Shown: positions 1-11,317 of the stretch, one piece after another
How positions within the stretch are numbered: position 1 is the first letter of the stretch
Layout of the letters: every line of letters begins with the position of its first letter
NCBI GenBank assembly: GCA_963854835.1
Contig: OY978525.1
Coordinates: 63,779,355-63,843,354 of the forward strand
Reading direction: 5' to 3'
DNA length: 64,000 nt
Source: Megamerina dolium
Lineage: Eukaryota > Arthropoda > Insecta > Diptera > Megamerinidae
Position numbers and translations under genes: made by a program
The notes under the pieces: model-generated
Databases searched by the model: none
Told to the model about the DNA's origin: nothing
Seen by the model: only the letters and a program-made list of their open reading frames with translations

Positions 1-558
1 GTAAGATTTTCGTCGTATTTGTTAATTGGTCTCCTTCTTTAAAGAACAAGTTCTTAAATCGTTTCAAGATTTTTACTACTTCTTTACTTTCTTCTATGTT
101 TAAATGGCTTAACTGTATTCTATCCCAATCAAAATCCTTGGCTTCCAATGTGCAAATTTCTAGATTAGTATTAGGATTATTTCTAAATTTTGTCATTTTT
201 TTGTTAAACGTTATGTATCCATATACTAAGTTTATTGTTTTGTCAAACAAATTGAGTAGGTCAATTCCTACAATAAAACTATACTTTCGTCCCTTCAATG
301 GAGTAATTTTCCATTTTATTTTCGTATAATATGGGAGGTTAAATTCATTAGGTGCTTCTGTTATCACTTGGTATTTAATTACATCGTCTTTCGTTATTGT
401 GCTAAATTCAATTGGTTTCTTCAATAAGATTTTTTGAAAATCGTTTATATTACTATCAATTAAGCTTATACTAGCTCCGGTATCTATGAGAGCAATATAT
501 TTCTTATTTTTGATCGTGAGTGTTATGGTGGAAGACTGTCCGATTATTGTTTGATTTT
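1..558 (-). pseudogene. Ty3/gypsy pol fragment: protease and linker to RT, cut by the window edge
   Basis: Read on the minus strand from about 558 to 1, one frame stays open with no stop. It carries a retropepsin motif L-I-D-T-G-A-S (codons near 470-490), a hydrophobic second half, then the long protease-to-RT linker ending in F-F-K-E-G-D-Q-L, which resembles the linker of 17.6/297-like errantiviruses. The protease would process the Gag-Pol precursor in virus-like particles. A short different frame precedes it (570-615), which may be a gag end or decay. The 5' side is lost near 620-660. The RT lies beyond the left edge, so intactness cannot be judged. The linker resembles that near 40640-40700, so the two may be one family. 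The family call is by motif only. Confidence 0.7.
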
Positions 559-559
559 A

Positions 560-1090
560 TTTTTTTTACTTTAGTCAAAACATCATATAGCTTTGTGGCT
601 GTGAGCATGGTGAAATTTTTAGTTTGTTTCAATCTCGTCTACTAATCACCTATAAAAAAAAACAATAACAACATAAAAAACTGAGTAGATTTATTAACTA
701 CGTACTGGATCTGTATTACAATATAACACACAGAAGAACATAATTTCAATAAATTTTCTTATGCATGGCATATATTGTAATAGTAATTTCTTGAGTAAAT
801 CGGATTCTTAATCCGAAAATAAAGCCCAAAACATTGAAAGCAGAATAGTTTTCTAGACATTGCAAAATTTTCATATTTTTCCTTCTGGAAAACATAGTTT
901 TACTTAACCCTAAATACTTGTTGTTAACCTATTGAATTATAAGAATTTATAGGAGGTGTCGAAGTATCAAAATTATCATTAAATTTTGATTTTTAAATAT
1001 TGCTAAGAACAATTACGGTCCCTGGAAAATGTTAATCTTCATATATCTAGCACTGAAAAATTTTTTGTTTGCAATAAAATTTTACAATGT
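560..1090. other. AT-rich spacer without recognised features
   Basis: No coding frame or recognised repeat was found here. It separates the gypsy fragment from the foldback repeat. Confidence 0.5.
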
Positions 1091-1545
1091 ATTATTGTTT
1101 AAACTAAAACAACACTTCTTAGTTTATGAATAAGCTGCTGAATCGGTCTATTAAATATATTTTTTCCACATTTTTAAATAGGTATAGATTATATGCAAAA
1201 ATTACATTACATTTTTGATCAACTTATATTTCCAAATATCTGTTAAAATTAATTATATTATGGGTATTTATTATATCAAATTCTCTAAATTTAACAGGAG
1301 CCTGGAGGTCTTTTTAACACAGTTCACTCTTACACGGTTAGACTAACTGGAATCAGAGGAGAAGCTAACTCACCTACTCACTTGCTGAACAAAAAAATTT
1401 CTTAATTAATAAGGAGTTGTTCAGGTTTTCTAAATTTTCTACACGTTTTAAAAATCTGGAAAAAATGTACTTAATAGACCGATGAGTAGCTTATGCATGA
1501 CTGAAAACTAAGAAGTGTTGTGAAGAAATTATTTTAAAAAATAAT
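1090..1545. repeat. Foldback (inverted-repeat) element, non-coding
   Basis: The left arm, about 1111-1190, begins AACACTTCTTAGTT and contains CGGTCTATTAA and TTTTTTCCA. It recurs reverse-complemented at about 1445-1520. The arms are about 75-80 bp, imperfect, with small indels. The AT-rich stretch outside each arm also looks weakly similar. The 250-bp centre is unique and has no ORF. This fits a MITE or an old foldback element; I could not identify target-site duplications or a family. Confidence 0.55.
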
Positions 1546-1802
1546 GCACTGAAAAAAATATTCCAAACAAAAACATATTTTTTAGTGTAGGATAATAATT
1601 AAAAACTAAAAACTAAAAAAATATATTTTTATTTAGTTTAAGGTCTTTATTTATTCACTTGTGAATTAAAACTATACTTACAAAATTGTTCTTAACATAA
1701 AGTAAACTATAATAGCTGATTCAAAACTGCCCTTTTAAGTGGCCGGATGCGCAAGCCAGACGCATAGTCAGCATTTTTGGTGTAAGTGGATGTTCCCATT
1801 AC

Positions 1803-3574
1803 TTAACCCTTTCAGTCGCGCGATTAATCCAGCGACAGAATAATTTTTTTGAGAAATGATTCTTTCAATATGGACCAAATATATGTACAAATATTACTTT
1901 CTAAATTTTCATTCCTTCCCACCTTGATTTTAGGGGATGTATAATATATTGTACAATCGGACTGAATGGTAACAAAAATAACTCCAAATTAGCATAAGAG
2001 AATGAAAGCAATAATTCGTAAAATAAATAAATTTTATTCAAGAGAAAGAAAAAATAAACAACTCAAATATGCAGTTGTTACAAAAAATTAATAGTGTTAT
2101 AAAAGTAATAAAAAGGTATTTATTCAGCTGTGTGATACTTATAGAAGCAATTAGCAGCTTGTTTGATGCACGGAAATACATTACATTTAACGCAAAAGGC
2201 GAAAGTGCGCTAATTGCAGTTCTCATACCTACATCTGTTCGAAGTTTTGTCATCAGAAAAATAAGGAAGATGACCCATTTGGTCGTAACGTACATCCTTT
2301 GGAACTTAAACTCTCTTTCGTTTATCTGTTTGCTTCATTTGAGAGCTTCCTGCACTATCTGCTTTTGGTCGCCCGACCGATCTCTTGGCTGTTGAAGACG
2401 GAAATGATCGACATATCAAAAAATCACTCGTAGAGTCCACTTTTTGTATTTCAAGTATAATCGATAATATTCCAGCATTTGGTCAAGAAGATCGACCCCA
2501 CCTATGTTATTATTATAAACAGGAACTGCTTCTGGACTGCTTCACATCTATATACTTCTTGTCCACTTTAGAGTATCTTTTTACTATGTCTTCTTTTCCA
2601 ACCCCAACATAATTTGAAGCTAAGTGGACTGCCTTATTGTCGTAACATTTTGTTATGACAACTTTTCCATTTCGACTTACAAGCTCTGTGGAAGTCCCAC
2701 GCCCTTTTGTTTTCATATCGTTGTCTGCAGGAAAAGGCGGGTGGTTGAATCTATTGACACGAATCGTACCAGCACTGAAGATATGCCGATCAGATAAAAT
2801 TTCAAAAAACTGAGAAGTGGAAAAAGTTTCGAAAAGTTGTCGAAATATAGTTTATAAGATCTCTTCTGTGGAATACGTTTGCATAAATATAGGACCACAG
2901 CAGCACCAAATCGAAGTTCTTTCAAGCTCTGTTCTGAAATCTTTGTAGTTTTTCCTTGATAGGCTATAAAATCATAAGGTCTTTCAAAAATACTCTTTGA
3001 AAAATACTCGTATGGCGACTTCAGAGGTTGTTGAACAAACTGAGGCTGCAGAAAAGCCTCTGCAGTGTTGTCTTCTGTAGTATGATTTCTAACATGACGC
3101 CATTCGATGTTCTTCGACTTTGTATAGTTGAAGTACTCCTGTGGCTCTTGCTCAACCAATTTTATAGGTGGTTCCTGATTGTGAACCTTGGATCGCAGTC
3201 CTCTCGGGAAAAGATGATTAGATGAATCAGAGACACTTGTTAGTTCTGATGCTGGCGACGTCACTTGTACATCAGTAGTTAAAGTGAATATTTCAGATGA
3301 CGATGTTGCAGCGCCAGAAAGAATATTCCTTAGAGCTTTTTCAAAATAGCGATGGACACCATTGCTTGCAGTAGTCGGCGAATGACTGGTCCGTTTCTTC
3401 GTCCGTTGTGAGGGGATGTTCTTCCTCTGAAATCTCATCGACATCAAGGTTGTAACGTATGGCTTCAGATTCGACGTCACACTCGTTTTCCTGAAAATTG
3501 CGGTCGTCTTCGTCTTCAGCATCGGATATGTTTTCCAATAAGTCATACCACAGATCCTCACTCAAAAATTTCAC
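1803..3574 (-). pseudogene. Decayed piggyBac-family transposase
   Basis: PiggyBac transposases are DDD cut-and-paste enzymes that target TTAA. On the minus strand the N-terminal acidic segment lies at 3574-3341, followed after a frameshift by a long block at about 3360-2713. That block contains the core stretch G-A-A-V-V-L and the L-Y-F-D-N-F motif (one catalytic Asp region). A further block at 2716-2513 holds G-R-G-T-S and Y-D-N-K-A-V-H-L-A-S-N. The C-terminal cysteine-rich finger is visible near 2230-2110 in a third frame with one stop: C-x4-C then F-C-V-K-C-N-V and Y-K-Y-H. The segment with the first catalytic Asp looks deleted. TTAA followed by CCCTTTCAGTCGCGCG at 1803-1822 is a candidate 3' terminus; I could not find the matching end above 3574. 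Non-functional. Confidence 0.75.
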
Positions 3575-5690
3575 AAATTACCAAGTACGATATTGTAACA
3601 AAATCAAAACTCAATCAAATCATGTGTAAACTAACTTAAATTAAAAAATTAGAGGAGAATATAAGAGCTAAACTGAAAATAGTAGGAAGTGAAAAATCAA
3701 AAAATAACTGAAAAATTTTAATTTTTACTATCACCAAATCCTCTTGTACTATATATTGTACACCACTTTAGACTCCTAGGGAACACTTACCTAAAGTTTT
3801 TTTTTTACACCAACTTAAATAAGCTTATTTTTCTATATATTTTCTTTATAACAACAAATTATGCATGCGTAGTCCAAAAATTCAGGGGAAAGAAAAATGC
3901 GATTGGCAACACTACGTCCATAGGGTTACTACGAGGAATATTATTTATCGTCCACACGATTCAATACAATTTCTCGACATTTTAGCATACCAATAGTTGT
4001 AATTCTGTTTATTTTAGATCTCCCATCCTTAGCCCATCATGCTATATATAAAAACAAAACATATTTTATTTTTATAGATAGCAATATTTTCTCATCAAAA
4101 TGCGGAGAAAATAATTAAATTTTATATTTTCTACAAACTCTAAAATATTGTTTTTTTTCTCAAAGTTTTTTACAAAGTTTTACTAGTATATATAATTTTT
4201 CTTTTAGACAAACATGTTTTTTTGTGTATATATTCAAAAAAATATTTTTTATATTCTATCATTTTCTTACTTGTAACTAATTAATTGAATTTTAAGTTAG
4301 TTTAGAGTACGTTCTTTCACTTAAAGTATTCCCCTTTGCGCATTCTGTATATTGAATTGATTAACTTCCTTGAGCTATAATAAACATTTGCATAAAAATT
4401 ACACTTTTATCTTTACCTTTATTGCCCTTTCAATAAGGTATTATTCATTTAAATCGGTCAACATTTACTTATTTTATTGATTTACCCTTTTACATATAAT
4501 TTTTTCAAGAGTGTAAGAGCTATGTGCAAACTTAAAAGTCGATTAAATTTTTTTTTGCCGTGCTACCTCAAATCGCCAAAATACGTTTATTTTCTTTTGA
4601 TGTATTTTCAAATTCTTTTGGATTATCTAATGTGTATAAAAAAAGGAATTTTGTTGCACGGTGTTATTCATAATGATTGCTTGAATAAGAATGTGAGAAC
4701 AATGAATATTAAAAAATTTAACAAAAAATATTTTTGTAAAAATTTTTTTCTTTAACTTAAAAGAGTTCACAAAAAAATTAAATTGTACTAAAAAGTAAAA
4801 AAAAAAAACTTAAAAAAAATAATATTTTACTCAAAAATAGAAAATAAAATCTTGAACGCCAAATATAATCGGAAAATAAATTTGAAAATCCGTTCGAATA
4901 CTTTCATTTCATATAAATATCTATTGTCTCGCATATGTTAAAGTACATATTTTAGGACATCGTATTAAAAAAATATATAATGAATTTTAATAAATTGGCT
5001 TTTCGGTATGGAATCACGATCAATTCTTAAACTTCATGATTTCTATTGGAATTATTTACTGATGTAAATGTTTTAACAGATTTTTGTAAATTTTTTAATT
5101 TCTACGTCTTATATGTATAGAAGTTGTTACTGGACTGTTTATTTACACTACGTCTTATGGTCTAGTGCAGCGAGGGCTAAACCTACCTGATTTTTCATTA
5201 AAACATTTTTGTTGTCGTTTTTGTGATCTTTTTGTTTTCAGATTTTTCGGCATGTCGATATTGAGACTGTATAGTATACTGAATAGCGTTCGCTTTATTG
5301 CAGTGTGTAAGTTAATCTTTTATGTGTTGTTTCAATAAAAAAAAAACATTCTTTATTTATTAATTCCACTTTACACTTAAATTATATGGCATAAGTGCAG
5401 AATAGCCAACTTAAAGGAAAAAAAAAATGTTTTTCGTGTATAGCCTATTTTTGTGAATATAAAAACCAAAAATTGTTTGCCGCTGACGTTCATATAAGGC
5501 GTGGCCCAAGGTCAAAGTTCAAATTTGCGATAGAAATTTCTCAATAAATTCGCAATTTTTTCTTACAATATCAAAAGAAAGGTATTTTTAATACCTTTTA
5601 TATACAATTTTTTTATTTTTAATTTTTAATTTTTATTTTTAATAATAACAATATTTATATAAGAAGAAAATCGTGCTGCGTGAAGTCCTT
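3575..5690. other. AT-rich DNA without recognised genes
   Basis: Long A and T runs dominate. Short open frames such as the one at 4477-4755 have low-complexity composition and no domain. The sequence around 3740-3760 (ATATATTGTACA) recurs near 1945 and could be a subterminal repeat of the piggyBac element. Nothing else is supported. Confidence 0.5.
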
Positions 5691-6080
5691 TTGAAACATC
5701 GGGAGATGGTTCTCATTTCAATTTCAAGGTGTACAGAGATAAAGTCTCGTTTTTCTTTTAGTCTTATGAATATTTGTGGTCGTAATACAAGATTTGAAGC
5801 TACATAGTTGGAATGAAATTTTATCTCAGCAGAAATCCAAAAGCAGCTGTACTTTAGGCTTTCACCTTAACTAACGGTATGTTAAAAGCCCGGTGAATTT
5901 GCGAAATTGAAATGTACCACGGAGCGTTTGCTATCATTCGTAGGGTCTTGGATTGGGATCTTTGCAATATTTCTGTATTTGAATTTTAAGTTGTTCCCCA
6001 CAGTTGGATGCCATATGACCAAACCGTTTCAGAACACATTTGTATAAAATAATTTTAATATAAGGAATATTTTATTTATT
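5690..6080 (-). pseudogene. Jockey-clade RT remnant, 3' part
   Basis: In shifting minus-strand frames the C-terminal block of a Jockey ORF2 is recognisable: Y-G-I-Q-L-W-G near 6015-5995, then S-K-T-L-R-M-I and N-A-P-W-Y near 5960-5925. The same block occurs in the better preserved Jockey at 20030-21283. The frame is broken several times. It lies downstream of the Jockey fragment at 7416-8200 on the same strand, so both probably come from one element; the intervening roughly 150 residues of RT are missing. Confidence 0.65.
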
Positions 6081-6138
6081 TTGATATTTCAGCGAGACTA
6101 GTTTGTAGAATCGAAGAAGCTATTGTTGGGTTTGTTGA

Positions 6139-6245
6139 TGTAGGTTAGGTTAGGTTATGCGACCGCTCACCAAAAGGGGCGCACTTAGGTCAAAAATTGG
6201 ACCATTGTGTTACCATGCATCACTGATGCATACTATCATGTTCCC
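6139..6245 (-). repeat. SINE 3'-end fragment with TTAGG-type tail
   Basis: Read on the minus strand, GGTAACACAATGG, then GACCTAAGTGCGCC, then CATAACCTAACCTAACCTA matches the 3' end of the complete SINE at 60234-60634. The 5' tRNA-like part is absent. It lies between the broken Jockey and the piggyBac-like remnant, so it marks a later insertion or a deletion breakpoint. Confidence 0.65.
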
Positions 6246-6439
6246 TCTGTTTAGCGGAATCATTGGTGAATCATGGGTGAAAGGCCAAGGCGGGGTATCT
6301 ACAGAGGAAGTGGTGAGCACTTTCCTCCAGACACAATTAAAATTGTAATGAATACACGCAATACACAATAAATATATACATACATTAGGAAAATATAAAC
6401 GGCCGAGCAAGATCTTACCTCTTATAGTGAGTTCTTCGT

Positions 6440-7411
6440 AGCGTTTTTGGTGATGAGTAGCATATAAATTTAAACATTTGCATATGTGTTCAAGCGTTGA
6501 AAAATAATTCAAGAGGCCTTAGTTTACGACAGTTTTCGTAAATTACTTCGGGGAAAATTGGAAACACTGCAATTGAATTATCTTTGTTCCACGTGAAATT
6601 GCTGTCTTTGTTAGCTGCAGGGATTGGAACATTAGGCTTCAATGGGTTCATGCGACATATATTTTTTGATGAGCTCGGCAAACAATCATCTAGCATGGCG
6701 ACAGAATGAGTCTCATCATCGAATCCGGTATCAGAACTAGATTGCCTGCCTTCAATTTCAATTCGACAATCGCCTTCTAAAACCATTTCGCATCCTGACT
6801 TAAGCTGTGCTGAGCATAGATTGTCTGGTATTCCACCATCATCGTAACCATCATCTTCGCACTTACATCTCTCTCAATATAAGGTGGCTCAATATAAAGT
6901 GCCTCACATATTTCTTCCAAAAAATCTAAAGCTTCTTACAAGGAGACTGGTCTTTGAAAAATTAAAAACGAGAGAAGAACACGATATACAACTAAAATAT
7001 TTCTTAAAATTCAAAAAAAAAAAACAAGAAAACAAAACAAAAACATTTCACCAGAAACGCTACCATATGGCAACAGGCACAAAAAAATTTTAAAAAAAGT
7101 TAACAAAAAAATTTTTTGGAGTAGTACACTTATGGGACATTACTACCTTCATCAAACACTCCAAAAAAAAAAACCACATTTCATTACGCGATCAAGATAA
7201 TTAGTATATATTTTAGACGTACTTACTTTTTCATGTTTCTTTTTTTTGCACTCAACATTTTGTCTTCACTTTACGATACACTATTTTGTACAAACAAACA
7301 CGCGCTGACACGCAAATAATTTTAAGTGAAAGCAGAATCAATTTCGCGTTCAGCATGCTTTTCGAAGTAATGGTATCTATATGCCATATGGCAACACTGG
7401 GTCAATTCGGG
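6440..7411 (-). pseudogene. Second piggyBac-like element: terminus and transposase N-terminal part
   Basis: The frame at 6786-6490 is acidic and serine-rich, then runs into a segment ending L-R-P-L-E-L-F-F-N-A, like the entry to the piggyBac transposase domain (xPLELFxLFF). A frame-shifted L-N-T-Y-A follows near 6475, compatible with the next conserved T-N-x-Y-A. The rest of the transposase is missing. On the minus strand TTAA at 7412-7415 is followed by CCCGAATTGACCC, a plausible piggyBac-type terminus. That TTAA lies within the RT frame of a Jockey remnant, so this element appears to have jumped into Jockey. The 5' leader at 6880-7411 is AT-rich with GCCATATGGCAACA-like sequence repeated at 7066 and 7383. 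Confidence 0.5.
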
Positions 7412-7415
7412 TTAA

Positions 7416-8200
7416 CAGGTAAGGCCATTTTCATTTTCTAAAGAAGATCACCATGCCAGACACTATCAAATGCTTGTGAAATATCCAAAAACGCTGCCGA
7501 GCAATATTCCTTTCGGTCAAATGCCAAGTGTATTTTTTTACTATTCTGTTTACCTGTTCTACTGTACTATGGCCTTGCATGAAGCCAAATTGATAGTTTG
7601 GTATAATTTGTTGTGATTCAATTATTGGCAGAAGACGTTTTAATAATAATTTTTTAAGTACTTTTGACACAATTGGTAGAAGGCTGATTGGACGATATGA
7701 CTTCACATCCTCGCCTGGTTTACCTAGTTTAAGTATAGGGAAGCTTTCTCATCTGTAGTTTTGACCCACTTGTTATCTGGATTTCATAGTGGTGGTTTAA
7801 AATCAGTTGTTTCGCTAAATTTTTTATTTACCTTCCACAGTGAATAATTTGTTAGATGAGTAAGCTCTAAAATTCGAAGAAAAGATTGCGTCGTTAGCTC
7901 GTGATAGTGATGTAGTAGCGATTTTAACTCTTTCGTAATTTTATTTAGACGACGTTTATCATCTGGAAAACGCGTTCGTTGACACATTTTTCTTGCTTGT
8001 CGCTTTTCCTTAATCTTTTTAAGAATATCCTTACTAATGCGTATTTGCCTTCCCATGTAAGGTCTATTGGGTGGACTGGATTCTTATGCTGCCTTTTGGA
8101 CGCATAGAGTAAAACATTCAACAGCCTCAATAATTTCCTCCTCACCTTTGAATGGCATTTTATTATTCAACTTTGACGACAAAATGGTATGCCCTTGAAT
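7416..8200 (-). pseudogene. Jockey-clade ORF2 remnant: EN-RT linker and RT fingers/palm
   Basis: From 8200 to 7416 on the minus strand, broken frames give a lysine-rich linker typical of Jockey ORF2 (8145-7784), then the RT start S-Y-R-P-I-S-L-L-P and Y-Q-F-G-F with G-H-S-T-V-E-Q-V at 7706-7560. The catalytic segment F-L-D-I-S-Q-A-F-D-S-V-W-H follows in a shifted frame near 7500-7450. It stops at the TTAA where the piggyBac-like element begins. No endonuclease is left upstream of 8200. Non-functional. Confidence 0.8.
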
Positions 8201-8439
8201 ATGGTTCTAAATTTTTTATTGGTCAATAGTGATTATTTTTGAAAATAAATCGATTTTTAAAAATATATTTTTATAAATAATAATATATTTTTTATTTTGA
8301 TCATAACTTTTATAATATTCAAAATGGGCTATATATTTATCACTGAAAATTTGCAAAGAAATTTGAATTTGAATTTGTAAAGAAATCTTCGTAGATTACG
8401 GAGGGGATTGATATTGTATATACTGTATTATACTGCGAC

Positions 8440-8667
8440 ATGACTTTGCCAGAAACGGGCGAGCCACGCCTACTTTTTATAGTAGCTCCCATACAACGTG
8501 TCTGTATCGTTTAAATTGAAAATGCTGTAACTTCTGCAATACTGTGGCTGGAATAGCCATAATTGACACTTACATATGGTAGTCGGAAATAATATGACAA
8601 AAAATCAGCGTGCCCACTTCTTATTCGGGCTCCCATACAAAGTCGAGGCAATTAAAATGATTTTTTA
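8440..8667. repeat. Diverged tandem array (about 150-bp unit), left segment
   Basis: Each unit carries a GAGCCACGCC(T/C)AC-like box followed some 15 bp later by CTCCCATACAA(A/C). Boxes are at about 8461 and 8610 here, and at about 13845, 13999, 14155 and 14290 on the far side of the inverted-LTR unit. Spacing within each side is about 140-155 bp. The sides also share a TGTAACTT box and GACACTTA(G/C)AT-like text. The array is clearly older than the 5-kb insertion that splits it. No coding capacity was seen. Confidence 0.5.
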
Positions 8668-8878
8668 ATCTCTGTCTACGCCAGAAAATTATGACACGCG
8701 CATTGTCTGTTGTCACCCTTATAGAAGACGAAGGCAACTCTGACTTGATCAATCAGCATTCGGTTCGTCTGTTCATGTTGTTCCTTTTTTCATACTTACT
8801 TTTTTTTTTTGAAACTTTTCTCGACACGAACAGTACGCGCATTTTTTATTATTATACATATTTTATTTTATACATATA

Positions 8879-10529
8879 CAGTGGCTCCCAGCTTATTTCG
8901 TACAGTGACAGTTTAAAAATTGCTGCAGTCGTAATTCCTAATATAGCAAAAATTTGAACAAAATATAAATGCCATTTTTGAAAGGAAGGTTTGTTTTTTA
9001 TTTTCCAAAATTTACTTTTTCAAAATTTTAGTGTTTGACACTATAAAAAAATAAAATAAGAAAAAAATAGGAAAATTCATGTCACAGCTTATTTCGTACA
9101 GTCTCTTTAAGTTCAAACTAAAAACAAAGTAAGTTGATTTTAATATTTAGTTGACATCCCTTAGCGTTAATGACAGCCTGGAGTCTATTTGGCATTGAAT
9201 CCACCAATTTTTGAGTGATGTCTGGTGTGATTTTTTTCCATTCTTCCATCAGTACCTTCTTTAGGTCTTGCTTATTAGAAATCTTGTGTGTTCTTATTTT
9301 ATTGTCCAAAATAGACCAAAGATTTTCAATCACATTCATGTCAGGTGACTGTGGTGGTGGAGACATCAAGTGTGGGCAGTTCCAAATAAGCCAAGATTGC
9401 ACAATCCCAGATTTATGTTTTGGGTCATTATCTTGGTAGTACCGAAATTCATCCCGCAAACCCAGTTTGTCTGCACTTTGAAGTAAATTGTTTTTCAGAA
9501 TCTCGAGGTACTTCATTTTGTCCATTGTTTCCTCAATAAAAACCAATTCACCTACTCCGGCTGCTGACATACAGGCCCAAACCATCACGCTACCGCCACC
9601 ATGCTTCACTGTGGGCTTAAGGTTCTCCTTGTTTAGCTCGGTATTCGCTTTACGCCAAACATATGACATTCCGTCCGAACCAAAAATATTAAACTTAGAC
9701 TCATCCGCGAAAATAACGGTATTCCAGAACGCAGGAGTATTAATAATATGCTCTTTGGCGAAGTCAAGTCGGCGTTGTATATTCATTTTCGAAATGAATG
9801 GTTTCTTTCGGGCTACTCGACCGTTCAAGTCATGATTGCGCAGCACACGTCGGACAGTTTCAGCACTGGATGATTTTCCTATTTCACGCTGAACTTCTGC
9901 AGCCAACTTCGGAGCGGATAACTTTGGATTTTTCTTAATTTTTCGTACAATATAACGCTCGTCTGAAGCGTTGAAAATCTTATTAGGTGCTTCTCTGCCC
10001 TTGTTCTCCAACCGATTTTCGCGAACGAAGCGTTGAATGATGTATTGGACAGTTGAGGCACTTAAATTTGTCATTTCAGCAATTTTTCGCACACTCTGAC
10101 CTTTCCTAAAATGGTTAATTACCAGTTTACGCTGTTCCATCGTTGTACGACGACCCATAACGCTAAATGTTTAATTTACAGCACTTTAACTATTTAAAAT
10201 AAGAATAATAAAAATTGTTATAATAGTTAAAAAGGTCCAAAAACTCATACAATTCAAAAAAACTTTGTAACTGCGCGGCAGAATGAAACTTACTTACATT
10301 GAAGTTTGTGTACGAAATAAGATGTGAGCTGAAAATCAGCTGATCAATAGTTTTTCTCTCTTGCATGACAAAAAGAACAATTTTTGGGGTTCCCCGTTTT
10401 CTTATTAGGTTTACTAAACACATACACAGACATCTACATTCAAAACTTATCGATAAGTTTTTTAGTTTCGATGTTACAGCCATTTACATAAAAATATATA
10501 CACTGTACGAAATAAGCTGTGAGCCACTG
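8879..10529 (-). mobile_element. Intact Tc1-family transposon with IR/DR ends
   Basis: The ends are CAGTGGCTC(C/A)CAGCTTATTTCG...: outer copies at 8879-8907 and, inverted, at 10501-10529, each next to a TA. Shorter inner copies (CACAGCTTATTTCGTACAGT near 9083-9103; GTACGAAATAAGATGTGAGC near 10309-10328) lie about 200 bp inside each end, the two-binding-site IR/DR layout of part of the Tc1 family. The right LTR arm of the host unit has the undisturbed sequence TACATATAGTTCGAGTG, so the empty site fixes the boundaries and a single TA target. Element length is 1651 bp. Confidence 0.95.
9118..10158 (-). CDS. Tc1-family DD34E transposase, open frame
   Basis: This is a cut-and-paste transposase of 346 residues acting on its own TA-flanked ends in the nucleus. 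The N-terminus (about residues 1-110) is a paired-like double helix-turn-helix: R-K-I-A-E-M-T-N-L-S-A-S-T-V-Q is the first recognition region. The catalytic triad is visible: I-F-A-D-E-S-K, then Y-Q-D-N-D-P-K-H, then N-V-I-E-N-L-W, with 34 residues between the second Asp and the Glu. GGGSVMVW is also present. There is no stop or frameshift and the length is that of a full Tc1 transposase. The ATG at 10158 is the first in frame and gives a normal N-terminus. It is the only gene of the element. It may still be active; that is inference. Confidence 0.95.
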   Translation of the reverse strand: MGRRTTMEQRKLVINHFRKGQSVRKIAEMTNLSASTVQYIIQRFVRENRLENKGREAPNKIFNASDERYIVRKIKKNPKLSAPKLAAEVQREIGKSSSAETVRRVLRNHDLNGRVARKKPFISKMNIQRRLDFAKEHIINTPAFWNTVIFADESKFNIFGSDGMSYVWRKANTELNKENLKPTVKHGGGSVMVWACMSAAGVGELVFIEETMDKMKYLEILKNNLLQSADKLGLRDEFRYYQDNDPKHKSGIVQSWLIWNCPHLMSPPPQSPDMNVIENLWSILDNKIRTHKISNKQDLKKVLMEEWKKITPDITQKLVDSMPNRLQAVINAKGCQLNIKINLLCF

Positions 10530-11317
10530 TAGTTCGAGTGTTTTTTGTACTTTGCAACAATTAATTTGTGTTAATAATAACAAATTATATTCATTTTTTA
10601 ATCGTTTATCGTAATAAACAATATACATAAACGTATAAAAGTATATTTCGTGATTTCTTTCTTTGTACAAAGTGATGTACATAAGAAACAATCTGTTTGC
10701 AATTTACGTGCATTTCTCTTTCGTTTAAATACGGAATTTCTTCCGATAACGAAAATAATTAAATAAATCAAAATTTGATTTATACATAAATCTTGACCAA
10801 TGGTATTAGCCACCAACGAAAGGCTTAACAATCTAGAAGGTGAGAAAATGTGTGCTATTGCGAATACAACAACAAAGGCAATTAGCAGAAGCATCATGAT
10901 CTCAACCGGATTAATAACAACAACAACTAAAACAGAACAAATAGAAGAAAATCACCAACAACAACATCAAGATTTGTCATCAAGTATTGACAGCAATAAT
11001 TTGATGTTGGAAATTATGACAACAGCAAAATATATCACCCGAAATGAACGAACTGATGGACATCACATTAGCTCAACCTCATATAAGTGGATCAAGAGAA
11101 GTGCCTCATCCACAATAACATCATCAACAGAGAAAACACCGGCAACTGCAACAACAATCCCGAAAACATCGTTTAACAAGTAGATTTTATATTTATAATT
11201 TATTATTTAAAAAGAACGATTAAATTGAAAATGTCTTTAATTTTATTAGAACGCAGGAAGCAGTCGGTAATTGCAAATACATCGGTACAACTCAACCAAG
11301 GTATGAGCCCACCGGCA

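Larger units (their letters stand above)
8673..11317 (+). repeat. Left LTR-like arm (plus orientation), interrupted by Tc1
   Basis: The arm runs TGTCTACGCCAGAAAATTATGACAC to about CTCTCTCAAACGTTCA, 992 bp without the Tc1 insert. It contains the open frame 10800-11183 (glutamine/serine/threonine-rich, no recognised domain), which is identical to 12896-13279 of the right arm. At its inner end the two arms stop matching after ...TTCA, which I take as the LTR end. The sequence continues at 11318 with part of a different LTR in the opposite direction. Confidence 0.7.

Noticed and set aside
4477..4755. 92-residue open frame
   Set aside because: AT-rich composition, no domain and no conserved copy; likely chance.
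10598..10897. 99-residue frame M-M-L-L-L-I-A-F
   Set aside because: Antisense to the LTR arm; it recurs only because the arm is duplicated (13182-13481).
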